A DNA stretch of 64,000 bases, from assembly GCF_012986595.1 (NCBI RefSeq), contig NZ_JAAQYM010000007.1, positions 310,001 to 374,000 on the forward strand. The letters are read 5' to 3'. The position numbers and the translations under genes were made by a program. Every line of letters begins with the position of its first letter. Positions within the stretch are counted from its first letter, which is position 1. The notes beneath the pieces were generated by a model. That model saw nothing but the letters and a program-made list of their open reading frames with translations, made no database searches and was not told the origin of the DNA. Below are positions 15,601 through 26,100 of this stretch, in pieces. This stretch comes from Pseudomonas koreensis (lineage in GTDB: Bacteria > Pseudomonadota > Gammaproteobacteria > Pseudomonadales > Pseudomonadaceae).

Positions 15601-15734
15601 TGTGGCGAGGGAGCTTGCTCCCGCTGGGCTGCGCAGCAGACCCAAAACTGGCTACCTCATTCTGCCAGATACACCTTGCAGGCCGGATTTACGGGTGCTT
15701 CGCCCCCGAGCGGGAGCAAGCTCCCTCGCCACGG
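15601..15734. repeat. REP/BIME, CTGTGGCGAGGG type (second copy)
   Basis: Almost identical to 15314-15450, including the spacer GGATTTACGGGTGCTTCGCC, so the pair looks like a local duplication. With the two neighbours it fills the 505-bp gap between hxcQ and hxcR; no gene is present there. Confidence 0.85.
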
Positions 15735-15792
15735 AAGTCGGGGACAACCCCGGATCTGTCGGTGCTGCCACAGGGATTGGGGAGGGCATGAG

Positions 15793-17199
15793 ATGAGTGC
15801 GTTGCCCTACGCGTGGGCCAAGGCCCAGCGCATTCTGCTGTGCGACGGGGTGCTGACCGTGTGCCCATCGACGCCGGGCTGGTCGATCAGCGAGGTACGG
15901 CGCCAGTTCGGCGCGACCTCGGTGCAGCGCGTGCGCGACGATGAACTCGATGGCCTGCTCGCCACGGCCTACGCCGACACCGGCAGCGCGGCGGCGGTGG
16001 TTGGTGCGGCGGAGAACGAAGTCGATCTCGATCGCCTGATGCAGGACATGCCGGAAATCACCGACCTGCTCGACACCCAGGACGGCGCGCCGGTGATTCG
16101 CATGATCAACGCCTTGCTCACCCAAGCCGCGCGCGACGAGGCCAGCGACATTCACATCGAGCCGTTCGAAACCCATTCGGTGGTGCGCTACCGGGTCGAC
16201 GGCACCCTGCGCGACGTTGTGTCGCCGCGCAAGGCGCTGCACGGCGCGCTGGTGTCGCGGATCAAAATTATGGCCCAGCTCGATATTGCCGAAAAACGTC
16301 TGCCGCAGGACGGTCGCATCGCTTTGCGTGTGGCCGGGCGGCCTATTGATATTCGTGTATCCACCGTGCCCACCGGGCATGGCGAGCGAGTGGTGATGCG
16401 CTTGCTCGACAAACAGGCCGGGCGCCTGCACCTCGAAACCCTTGGCATGGACGCGCAAGTGCTGGCCAAACTCGATCAGCTGATCCGCCAGCCCCACGGC
16501 ATCGTGCTGGTCACCGGACCGACCGGTAGCGGCAAGACCACCAGCCTCTATGCCGCACTGGCGCGCCTCGATGCCAGCACCAGCAACATCCTCACCGTGG
16601 AAGACCCGGTGGAATACGACCTGCCGGGGATCAGCCAGATCCAGGTCAACGCCAAGATCGACATGACCTTCGCGCTGGCGTTGCGGGCGATCCTGCGCCA
16701 GGACCCGGACATCATCATGATCGGCGAGATCCGCGATCTGGAAACCGCACAAATCGCCGTGCAGGCTTCGCTGACCGGGCACCTGGTGCTGGCGACGCTG
16801 CACACCAACGACGCGGTGTCGGCGGTCAACCGCTTGATCGACATGGGCGTCGAACCGTTTCTGCTGGCCTCGTCGATGCTCGGCGTACTCGCGCAACGCT
16901 TGGTGCGACGCCTGTGCAATCAGTGCAAACAGGAAGACCCGGCGACACCGGGGACGTGGCGACCGGTCGGCTGCGCGGCGTGCAATCACACCGGCTACAG
17001 CGGCCGCACCGGCATTCACGAATTGTTCTGCATCGACGACGACATCCGCACCCTGATTCACCAAGGGGCAGGGGAGCAGGCCTTGCGTGCGGCGGCGAGC
17101 AAGGCCGGGATGTTCAGCCTGCGTGAGGACGGTGAGCGCTGGATTCGCAGCGGCGCCACCGCCCCGGAAGAAATCCTCCGTGTGACCCGGGACGCCTGA
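15793..17199 (+). CDS. hxcR: Type II secretion ATPase GspE (HxcR)
   Basis: A 468-residue cytoplasmic ATPase that powers the pseudopilus. Visible parts: an N1E/N2E region, Walker A GPTGSGKTTS at residues 242-251, Asp box TVEDPVEYDLPGISQI near 270, Walker B-type PDIIMIGEIRD near 306, His box ATLHTNDAVSAVNRL, and the zinc tetracysteine motif CNQC ... CAACNHTGYSGRTG near 375-405. The start at 15793 follows GGAGGG by six bases. The frame is open further upstream, but that part lies in the REP. It overlaps hxcS by one base. The three REPs separating it from hxcQ make it likely that translation, and perhaps transcript level, of hxcRS is uncoupled from the pseudopilus/secretin genes. Confidence 0.95.
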   Translation: MSALPYAWAKAQRILLCDGVLTVCPSTPGWSISEVRRQFGATSVQRVRDDELDGLLATAYADTGSAAAVVGAAENEVDLDRLMQDMPEITDLLDTQDGAPVIRMINALLTQAARDEASDIHIEPFETHSVVRYRVDGTLRDVVSPRKALHGALVSRIKIMAQLDIAEKRLPQDGRIALRVAGRPIDIRVSTVPTGHGERVVMRLLDKQAGRLHLETLGMDAQVLAKLDQLIRQPHGIVLVTGPTGSGKTTSLYAALARLDASTSNILTVEDPVEYDLPGISQIQVNAKIDMTFALALRAILRQDPDIIMIGEIRDLETAQIAVQASLTGHLVLATLHTNDAVSAVNRLIDMGVEPFLLASSMLGVLAQRLVRRLCNQCKQEDPATPGTWRPVGCAACNHTGYSGRTGIHELFCIDDDIRTLIHQGAGEQALRAAASKAGMFSLREDGERWIRSGATAPEEILRVTRDA

Positions 17200-18410
17200 T
17201 GAATCGCTATCGTTTTGAAGCCGCCGACGCCACCGGCAAGATCGAATCCGGGCATCTGGAAGCCGAGAGTCAAACCGCCGCGTTCGGCGTGTTGCGCAGC
17301 CGTGGCCTGACCGCGTTGTCGGTGCACAAGGAAAGCAACGTCGCCAGTCATGGCGGTGGCGGATTGTTCAGCGCCAAGCTCTCGGACAACGATCTGGCCT
17401 GGGCCACGCGGCAACTGGCGAGTCTGCTCGGCGCCAGCCTGCCGTTGGAAGCCGCGTTGAGCGCGACGGTGGAGCAGGCCGAGAAAAAACACATCGCCCA
17501 CACCCTCAGCGCCGTGCGCGCCGACGTGCGCAGCGGCATGCGCCTGGCCGAATCACTGGCCGCACGACCACGGGATTTCCCCGAGATCTACCGCGCGTTG
17601 ATCGCTGCGGGGGAAGAGTCCGGTGATCTGGCGCAGGTCATGGAGCGGCTGGCCGATTACATCGAGGAACGCAACAACCTGCGCGGCAAGATTCTCACCG
17701 CGTTTATCTATCCGGGCGTGGTCGGGCTGGTGTCGATTGGTATCGTGATTTTCCTGCTGAGTTATGTGGTGCCGCAGGTGGTCAGTGCGTTTTCCCAGGC
17801 GCGGCAGGACTTGCCTGGATTAACCCTGGCGATGCTAAACGCCAGTGATTTCATCCGCAGTTGGGGCTGGCTGTGCGCAGGGATTATGGCTGCAAGTTTC
17901 TGGAGCTGGCGCCTGTATCTGCGCAACCCGGCGGCGCGCCTGAGTTGGCATCATCGGGTGCTGAAGTTGCCGCTTTTCGGGCGTTTCATCCTCGGTTTGA
18001 ACACCGCGCGTTTCGCCTCGACGCTGGCGATTCTCGGCGGCGCCGGGGTGCCGTTGTTGCGCGCACTGGAGGCGGCGCGGCAGACACTGTCCAACGACCG
18101 CTTGAGCCTGAGTGTCAGCGACGCCACGGCCAAGGTCCGCGAAGGCGTGAACCTGGCGGCGGCGCTGCGGGTGGAGAACGTGTTTCCGCCGGTGCTGATT
18201 CACCTGATCGCCAGTGGCGAGAAAACCGGTGCGCTGCCACCGATGCTTGAACGGGCTGCGCAGACCCTGTCGCGCGATATCGAACGGCGGGCGATGGGCA
18301 TGACCGCGTTGCTAGAGCCGCTGATGATTGTAGTGATGGGCGGGGTGGTGCTGGTGATTGTGATGGCGGTGTTGTTGCCGATCATTGAGATCAACCAACT
18401 GGTCCAGTAG
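17199..18410 (+). CDS. hxcS: Type II secretion inner-membrane platform protein GspF (HxcS)
   Basis: A 403-residue polytopic protein at the base of the pseudopilus. It starts MNRYRFEAADATGKIESGHL, as GspF proteins do, and has two homologous helical cytoplasmic domains (LAWATRQLASLLGASLPLE; ARFASTLAILGGAGVPLL) with the GspF motif PEIYRALIAAGEESGDL and its repeat PVLIHLIASGEKTGALPPML. Three membrane helices are visible: near residue 170 (FIYPGVVGLVSIGIVIFLL), near 222 (WGWLCAGIMAASFWSW), and near the C-terminus (MIVVMGGVVLVIVMAVLLPI). It is the last gene of the hxc operon; a REP lies directly downstream and a terminator-like hairpin further on. Confidence 0.95.
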   Translation: MNRYRFEAADATGKIESGHLEAESQTAAFGVLRSRGLTALSVHKESNVASHGGGGLFSAKLSDNDLAWATRQLASLLGASLPLEAALSATVEQAEKKHIAHTLSAVRADVRSGMRLAESLAARPRDFPEIYRALIAAGEESGDLAQVMERLADYIEERNNLRGKILTAFIYPGVVGLVSIGIVIFLLSYVVPQVVSAFSQARQDLPGLTLAMLNASDFIRSWGWLCAGIMAASFWSWRLYLRNPAARLSWHHRVLKLPLFGRFILGLNTARFASTLAILGGAGVPLLRALEAARQTLSNDRLSLSVSDATAKVREGVNLAAALRVENVFPPVLIHLIASGEKTGALPPMLERAAQTLSRDIERRAMGMTALLEPLMIVVMGGVVLVIVMAVLLPIIEINQLVQ

Positions 18411-18431
18411 TGATGCTGTTTCATAGGGCCT

Positions 18432-18498
18432 TATCGCGAGCAGGCTCACTCCTACATTTGAAATGCGTTCCCCTGTAGGAGTGAGCCTGCTCGCGATG
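18432..18498. repeat. REP, TGAGCCTGCTCGCGA type
   Basis: Inverted arms TATCGCGAGCAGGCTCACTC and GAGTGAGCCTGCTCGCGATG separated by 26 bases, 20 bp after the hxcS stop. Confidence 0.85.
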
Positions 18499-18678
18499 AG
18501 GTCGGCTCAGGCAAAGAATCTGCAAAACTTTTATACCGCCTCTGACCATCACCCGACCCTCATTTCCCCCATCCTCGGGTTCTCCTTTCTGTCATCTGCA
18601 ACCACCCGCCAACGCCTCCAGCCCGATTCAGCCAAACCCCTGATCCAGGCACTCCGCCGACCCGCGCAAACACCCGAG

Positions 18679-18719
18679 AAAACCCCGCTGAAAACACCGT
18701 TCAGCTCCCGAGGTTTTTT
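18679..18719 (+). terminator. Candidate terminator upstream of DING gene
   Basis: Nested arms AAAACC/GGTTTT and GCTGAA/TTCAGC followed by a run of six T. It lies 269 bases after hxcS and 135 before the DING gene start, so it may end the hxc transcript or a short leader RNA. The remaining sequence of the 443-bp gap shows no gene. Single CTGTCAT/CTGTCAC half-sites occur near 18590 and 18728, but not a full Pho box. Confidence 0.45.
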
Positions 18720-18853
18720 CCTTTATCTGTCACCGCAAGGTGCGAATTTCTCAATGCGACTTCACCCGGGCCAGCGCCAGGTGAGTCTTCCCAGTGTCAT
18801 GCAAGCACCCTGAAAAACCTGTGTTCCCAACCCAGTTGAAAAGGAGATTCTTC

Positions 18854-19963
18854 ATGTTCAAGCGCACTCTGATCGCAGCTTCCCTGACCGTCGCTGCCCT
18901 GGCTTCCGCCCAGGCCATGGCTGCCAACGTAACCGGTGGTGGCGCGACTCTGCCTGCCGCTCTGTACAAAGGCTCTAGCAACAGCATCCTGCCAGCCAAC
19001 TTCAGCTACGTCGGTACCGGTAGCGGCACCGGCAAGACTGCGTTCCTGACCAACAACTCGGCGCTGTTCAGCACCACCGGTTCGGTTCACTTCGCCGGTA
19101 GCGACTCGATCCTCAGCGCTTCGGAAATCAGCACCTACAACGCCAACTTCGGTGCTTCGTACGGCCCGCTGATCCAGCTGCCATCGGTGGCCACTTCGGT
19201 TGCCATCCCTTACAAAAAATCCGGTCAGACCGCGCTGAACCTGACCAGCACTCAGCTGTGCGATGCCTTCTCCGGCGCCAAAACCACCTGGGGCGCTCTG
19301 CTGGGCACTGCCGACACCACCCCGATCCGTGTTGTATATCGCAACGTTTCCAGCGGTACTTCGGAAATCCTGACCCGTCACCTGAACTCGATCTGCCCGA
19401 CCCAATTCGCCACCAACTCCACGTTCACCAGCGCTCGTCTGCCAGCCGGTTCGACCCTGCCTTCGAACTGGGTAGGCGTTGCCGGTACTGCTGACGTGGC
19501 CACTCAGGTCAACGCTGTTGACGGCTCCATCGGTTACGTCGGTCCGGACGGTGTGAACGCCGCCAGCAACGCAGTGGTTGCTCGCGTCAACGGCGTACAG
19601 CCAACCACCGCCAACGTTTCGCTGGCACTGGGTTCGGCTGCTCTGCCAACCACCCCTTCGAACCCTTCGCAGTGGGTACCGGTCGTTCCTAACCCGGCCA
19701 GCGGTTACCCGATCGTGGCTTACACCAACTTCATCTTCGGCCAGTGCTACAAGGACGCAACCGTAGCCGCTGATGTCAAAGCCTTCCTGACCACCCACTA
19801 CAGCAACCCGGGCAACAACGCTGCCACCATCGCCCACAGCTTCACTCCGGTTCCAACCAACTGGAAAGCGGCGGTGACTGCCAACTTCGTCACCAACACC
19901 TCGGGCAACAACCTGGACATCAACAACGCCAGCGTCTGCAACGCTGTCGGTCGTCCTTTGTAA
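18854..19963 (+). CDS. DING/PstS-like exported phosphate-binding protein
   Basis: A 369-residue periplasmic-binding-protein fold with a classic signal peptide cut after AMA-23. The mature chain starts ANVTGGGATLPAALY, the DING-family start (DINGGGATLP) with its first residues changed, and continues with PstS-type loops (GTGSGTGKTAFL, VYRNVSSGTSEILTRHL). In P. aeruginosa the Hxc cluster is followed by a DING-type gene (PA0688), and Hxc exports such proteins in phosphate starvation. Position right after hxcS here makes this the prime Hxc substrate (inference). DING proteins bind phosphate and some have phosphatase activity. The start at 18854 has an ideal AAGGAG. No PstCAB genes follow, so an ABC-import role is unlikely. 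A strong terminator ends the gene. Confidence 0.88.
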   Translation: MFKRTLIAASLTVAALASAQAMAANVTGGGATLPAALYKGSSNSILPANFSYVGTGSGTGKTAFLTNNSALFSTTGSVHFAGSDSILSASEISTYNANFGASYGPLIQLPSVATSVAIPYKKSGQTALNLTSTQLCDAFSGAKTTWGALLGTADTTPIRVVYRNVSSGTSEILTRHLNSICPTQFATNSTFTSARLPAGSTLPSNWVGVAGTADVATQVNAVDGSIGYVGPDGVNAASNAVVARVNGVQPTTANVSLALGSAALPTTPSNPSQWVPVVPNPASGYPIVAYTNFIFGQCYKDATVAADVKAFLTTHYSNPGNNAATIAHSFTPVPTNWKAAVTANFVTNTSGNNLDINNASVCNAVGRPL

Positions 19964-19983
19964 GCCTCGCTTCACGGCAATGA

Positions 19984-20019
19984 AATGGCAGCAGCCTTCG
20001 GGCTGCTGCCATTTTTTTT
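19984..20019 (+). terminator. Rho-independent terminator
   Basis: Perfect 13-bp stem AATGGCAGCAGCC / GGCTGCTGCCATT with a TTCG tetraloop and eight T residues, 20 bases after the DING gene stop. Confidence 0.95.
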
Positions 20020-20153
20020 GGCCGATCTACTCCTCATTCATGAAGTTTGTGTGACATCCGTTCGGTCGCGGCCTTCGCCAACCGCCTATGTCGTAACAGC
20101 AGGGGCAAGCCGACCTGCGGCCTCGTGTGGCAAACAAAAAGGATCTCGTAGTG

Positions 20154-23100
20154 ATGCTCGCTCGCCCATCCCGTCGCAGTACCCGTGTTCAGCCTCAGCA
20201 GCGCATGGCCGTCGATCCGGCGCTGTGGTTGCTCAAGCCCTTGGCCCAGGCGATTGCCTTGTGCCTGGTGGCGGGCAGTGCCGAGGCGGCGACCGCGTTC
20301 AGTTCGGGATGGTTTGCCGCCAAGGGGGCGGCGCAACAGGCCGCCGCCGCACGCCCGAGCGTGGGCGGATTGCCCGGGATGACGCCACCGCTGGCGCAGC
20401 AGCAAAAAGCCAACCAGCAGTTGCAGCGCTCGATTCAGACCCTGAACAACACCGTAGCTGCGATTGCGGCGCAACAGGCAGCGCAGGCGGCCGGTCGTGC
20501 GGCGGCACTGGGCACGGTGCAGTTTGTGCCTGACGGTCTGGGTGAGGGCGGCCTGAAGGTCGACAACAGCCTCACGCAAGGTTGGCAGAACGCCAAAGGC
20601 CCGCAGCAGACTCAGGCCGACGGCAAGACCACGGTGAAGATCGAGCAGACCGCCGACAAGGCGATTCTCAACTGGGAGACCTTCAACGTCGGGCGCAACA
20701 CCACGGTCGAGTTCGCCCAGCAGTCAAACTGGGCGGTGCTCAACCGGGTCAACGACCCGAGCGCGCGGGCCAGCCAGATTCAGGGGCAGATCAAGGGTGA
20801 CGGCACGGTGATGCTGATCAACCGCAACGGCATCGTGTTCAGCGGCACCAGCCAGGTCAACGTGCGCAACCTGGTGGCCGCCGCCGCCAACATCACGGAT
20901 ATCCAGTTCCGCGACCGGGGCCTGTATTTCGACAGCACCGGCAGCCAGCCGACGTTCACCGACGCGGCCGGCAAAGTGCTGGTGGAACGCGGTGCGTCCA
21001 TCGAGACCGCGCGGCCGGCCCAATCAACGGATGCCGGCGGCTATGCCTTGCTGCTCGGCAGCGAAGTGCAGAACGACGGCAGCATCAACACCGCCAAGGG
21101 CCAAACCGTGCTCGGCGCAGGCGATCGCTTTTACATTCGCAAAGGCTCGGGCACTGAAGGCAACGCCTTTTCCACGACGTTCGGTAACGAAGTCACCCCG
21201 GGCTTGAAGACCGGCAGCGCTGCCGGCAAGGTCAGCAACAACGGTCTGATTCAGGCCGCAACCGGCGACATCACCCTGACCGGCCACGAGGTCGAGCAAA
21301 GCGGCGTGTTGCTGGCCAGCACTTCGGTCGCGACTCGCGGCACGATCCACTTGCTCAATCCGGCCACCGATAACCAGGGCAGCGTGACGCTGGGGCAGGG
21401 CAGCGCGACGGCGATCCTGCTCGACAGCAGCGACCTGACCGCCCTCGACAGTCAGCGTCAGGCCGCCCTGACCGGGGTTACCCCGAACAACAGGATTCGC
21501 AGCGATCAGTCGCGTATCGACATCCAGAGCGGCGGCAGCGTCGAGTTCCAGAACGGCTCGATCACCCTGGCCACCGGCGGCCAGGTAGCGGTGGCGGCGC
21601 AGCGTCGCAGCCTGGTGCGTGACGGCGCGATGATCGATGTGTCTGGGGCCATCGGCGTGAAAGTCGCGATGGAATCCAACAGCATCAAGATCAACGTTCA
21701 GGGCAACGAGCAGCGCGATGCCTCGGGCAACCGCGATAAAGGTGCGCTCAACAGCAATGATGTGTGGGTCGATGTGCGCGAACTGGTCTACGTCCCGGCC
21801 GGCACCAACGGCTACGCCACGGATCGCTGGTACACCGCGGGCGGTCTGCTGGAGGTCGGCGGCTATCTCGGCACCCAGGGCCACAGCATCGGCGAGTGGA
21901 TGGCCCAGGGCGGCATGGTGAGTTTTGCCGGCAATGACGTGGTGACCGAGAAAGGTTCGCTGATCAACCTGTCCGGCGGCACGCTGGATGTACAGAGCGG
22001 CGAGATTCGCCAGAGCTGGCTGCGCGGTGCCGACGGGCGTCTGTATGAAATCTCCAGGGCCCCGGGAGATCTGCTCTACACCGGACTGTACAAGGGCTAT
22101 GAAGACAGCAGTCAGCGCTGGGGCCAGACCAGTTATTACTACAGCCCGTTGATTGCGCCGTCCAAACGTCAGGAATCGGGTTACACCGTGGGTCGCGATG
22201 CCGGGCAGCTGGTGATCGGCACCCGCAACGCCGTGCTGGAAGGCCAGTTGCTTGGCGAGGTTTACCAGGGCGAACGCCAGACCCAGGCACCGCGTGCGGT
22301 ACTCGATGGCTATGCGCAGAGTCAGACGGCGCTGGCGCGGCGCGGGCAGTTGATTGTCGGCAGTTACGACCCGGCGTACGTGGCGGCTTCCGGTGGCTTG
22401 CTCTATGGGCTCAATCCGCTGCTCGATCAGGTGCAGATTGGCGGTAAACGGCCGGTTGACGGCAATGATCGGGATCTGACCGCTGCGGTGTCCGAGGCGC
22501 GCAGCGGCAAGCTGTTTCTGGATGCCGGGCAACTCAGCGACTGGCAACTGGGCGCGCTGAAAGTGGCGGCCAGAGAACAGATCGATGTGCAAGGTGCCGT
22601 CACCGTCGACAATGGCGGCGACATCACCCTTTACGGGCCGGACGTGCAGGTCAAGGCCGACCTGACCGCGCGCGGTGGCAGCCTGCACCTGGGCAACGTG
22701 CTCAATCAGCTCAACACTGATCGCCTGACCGACACCCGGCTCGTCGCACCGACCGGCAAGGCCACCCGCGTGAGTGTGGCCGAAGGGGCGCAACTGGACA
22801 CGCGCGGTCTGTGGAGCAACCTGCGGACCAACCCGGATGATGCCGCGAGCCTGGCCTATCTGGACGGTGGCATGGTGTCGATCCGCAGTAGCGGTGATAT
22901 CGAAATCGGTGCCGGCAGTCTGCTGGACGTGTCTTCCGGCGGCGCGATTCTGGCCAATGGCAAGACTCGCGGTGGCAAAGGCGGTGATCTGACGCTGGAG
23001 TCCAGCGCCTTGTCTGCGCCGGGTGATAGCCACCTGACCCTGGACGGCCAACTGCGCGGTTACGGTGTGTCCGGCGGCGGTCGATTGCTGATTCAGGCGG

Positions 23101-26100
23101 GCGACATCCTCATCGGCCAGTCCGATAAACCCCTTGCCGACAACACGCTGCAACTGCAACCGGATCTGTTCGACAAGGGTTTCTCTGCCTACAGCCTTAT
23201 CGGCCTCAATCGTCTCGACGTTGCGGACAACACCCGCGTTGACGTGTTGATGCCGGTCTACCGTTTGGGTGACGCGGCAGCCAATCTGCTCAGTGGTACC
23301 GCGCCGCAGCAGGCGATGGAATTGTGGACGCCCCCGCTCTATCAGGAAAACCCGCTCAAGGCGCAACTGACCCAGCGTGGCGGCGCCAGCCTGACTTTGC
23401 AGGCCGGTTCCAGCGAGATCGCTTTAGTCGATCCGACTCGTAACACCCTGACCCTTGGGCAGGGCTCGCGCATCAGCGTCGATCCGGGGCAGCGCATCAA
23501 TCTGCGCAGCGCCGGTCAGCTCACGGTCGATGGCGAGTTGAATGCGTGGGGCGGCACGATCGATATCCGTCAGCAGCAGTTCGGCTCGATCAATGTCGCC
23601 GACTCCTCGCAAACGGCAGACAAGCACGCTCACAACCGTTCGATCTGGATCGGCGAGCACGCGGTGCTGGATGTGGCCGGTCGTGTGGCCACCGGCATCG
23701 ATGCGCTGGGAAGGGTGTATGGCCAGGTCGGCAAGGGCGGCTCGATCATCATAGGCGGCGAAAGCGATGCGAAGAAAGCCACGGCCACGTCGGCCGACGC
23801 CTATGTGATCGTGCGAAACGGTGCGCGCCTGGAGGCCTCCGGCGCACAAGCGATGCTGGATATCGCCGGACAGGGACCGACGCGGGTTGCCACGGATGGC
23901 GGGCGAATTTCGCTCAGTTCCTACAATGGCCTGTTCATCGAAGGTGACCTGCGGGCTGCGGCCGGTGGTGCGGGCGCGGCGGGCGGGCGACTGGACATTG
24001 CGCTGGAAACCCCGAGCTATCTGCGCAGCGATGCGAGCAACGACGTTCGCGTGCCGCGCGAAATCGTCATCGGCCAGGAGGCCGGCCCGTCGCTGTTGCC
24101 GGCCAGCCTGCAAGCGGGGGAAGCCGCGCCTGAGTTGCAATACGGTCGTGCCCGTCTGGGCGCCGATCAGTTGATGTCCGGCGGGTTCGATAACCTGAGC
24201 GTGCTGAGCAACGGTCTGCTGTCGTTCGACGGCAACGTCGATCTGCACATGAATCAAAGCCTGAGCCTGTATGCCGGGGCCTTGTCGCTGGCCGACGGCT
24301 CGCAAGAGCGCGCACGGATCAATCTGTCCGCGCCTTACGTGCGCCTGTCGGGGACGGGCAAATATTTCGATGCCCCCGGCAATATCCGACCACAGGTGAT
24401 GAACAATCCGACCACCGAAGTGGCGCTGGCACACTTCACCGCCACGGCAGACCTGCTGGATCTGGGCAACAGTCTGTCGTTCGGCACGGCCGGGTCAATC
24501 GTGCAACTGAGCGGCCCGGCGCTGGAGGTCGGGCGGCGTGGCTTTGAACAGGTCACGCTCGACAGTCGAGGCGATCTGCGCTTTCTGGCACCCACCGGCA
24601 ACGTCGAGAAAACCGAACTCTGGACACCGGGCGACCTGAACCTGCGTGCTGCGCAGATCTACCCCGCCAGTGATGTCACCGCCGAGGTGCGCGCCGGCTA
24701 TCAGAGTGTCCAGCGTGACGCCAATCCTGAGCGGACCCTGCGAATCAGCAGTTCCGGGGCCGCGCCTGCCGCGTTGCCTTACTCGGTCTTCGGCAACCTG
24801 ACGCTGGCGGCCGCCCATATCGAGCAGGGCGGGGTGATCCGTGCGCCTCTGGGCATGATCAATCTAGGCGACAACCTGGTCCTCAATACCCAGACCTTGC
24901 ATCTGTTGCCTGGCAGCATCACCTCGGCCAGCGCCGCCGGGCTGGTCATGCCTTATGGCGGCACCACCGACGGCATCGACTATCGCTACAACGGCAAGTC
25001 CGTGCTGCTTCGAGGGATCACCGCCGAAACCGCCGGCGTGACGCTCACCTCGCAGTACGTCGATGTGCAAGGTGGCGCGTTGATCGACCTGGCGGGCGGC
25101 GGTGATTTGCGCGGTGCCGGTTTCGTTTCCGGGCGTGGCGGTTCCACCGATGCCCGCTACAACCCGCTGGTGCGCAATGCCGTTGAAGGCACCTTCAGCC
25201 TGCCGGGCCTGGCCAGCAACCCGGTATACGCTATCGTGCCGGGGAATCAGAGTGCTTATGCGCCGATGCTCGCCGAGGTGGGGGCGGTCGATCCGCGCAT
25301 CGGCCAGCAGATCACCCTCGGGGCCGGCGTGCCGGGGCTGGCGGCGGGCACCTATACGCTGCTGCCTTCGACGTTTGCGCTGTTGCCGGGTGCCTTTCGG
25401 GTCGAGGTCAATGGTCAGGCGGCAGCGGGTGCAACCAACGCTGCGCTGCCACTGCGCAATGGTTCGTGGACAAGTTCGGGACAGATGTCGATTGCCAATA
25501 CCGGCCTGCGTGACAGCCTGGCGAGCCAGGTCATCCTGACATCCGCCGACGTGCTGCGCCGTTACTCGCAGTACAACGAGACCTCTTTCAGTCAGTTCAT
25601 CCAGAGCGATGCGACACGCCGAGGCGTGCCTCGGGCATTGGCGCCCATGGACGGCAAATCCCTCAGACTGAATCTGTCCCAGGGCGCCGCACCGGGTAAC
25701 GCGCTGGACTTCAAGGGTCAGGCGCTGTTCCAGCCGGCCACGGGCGGTGTCGTCGGGACGGCCGTGGTGCAGGGCGCGGCGAACTTGGAAATTCTCGGCG
25801 CGGGGCATTCGAGCATTGACGGTTTCGCAGGTGTGTCGCTGTACGCCGACAGCCTCAATTCGCTCGGCGCCGGCCGCTTGACCCTCGGCGCGCAACCGAC
25901 GATCGATTACAACACCTCGGGCAACATCATCGCGTTCAGCGGTGATACCGCAACGATCACCCTGCGTGAGGGCGCCGTGTTGTCGGCACCCGAAGTGCTG
26001 CTGCGCACCACCCGGACCGATGGTGGTATCACCCTCGAAGCCGGCTCGGGTATCAACACCTTGGGGCGTGGCAATGCACCTTATGATTCCAGCACCGGCT

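Noticed and set aside
15284..15796. A 170-codon frame between hxcQ and hxcR
   Set aside because: It consists entirely of translated REP arms (repeats of VARELAPAGLRS and GASSLATEVGDN), not a gene.
18588..18735. Possible Pho box upstream of the DING gene
   Set aside because: Only single CTGTCAT/CTGTCAC half-sites are present near 18590 and 18728; no second half-site lies at the required 4-base spacing. Phosphate control stays an inference from synteny.
21024..23366. Long minus-strand open frames across pdtA and the hxc genes (up to about 1170 codons)
   Set aside because: They are antisense shadows caused by high third-position GC; they are His/Arg/Gln-rich, lack ribosome binding sites and break at arbitrary points, while the plus-strand frame has clear domains.
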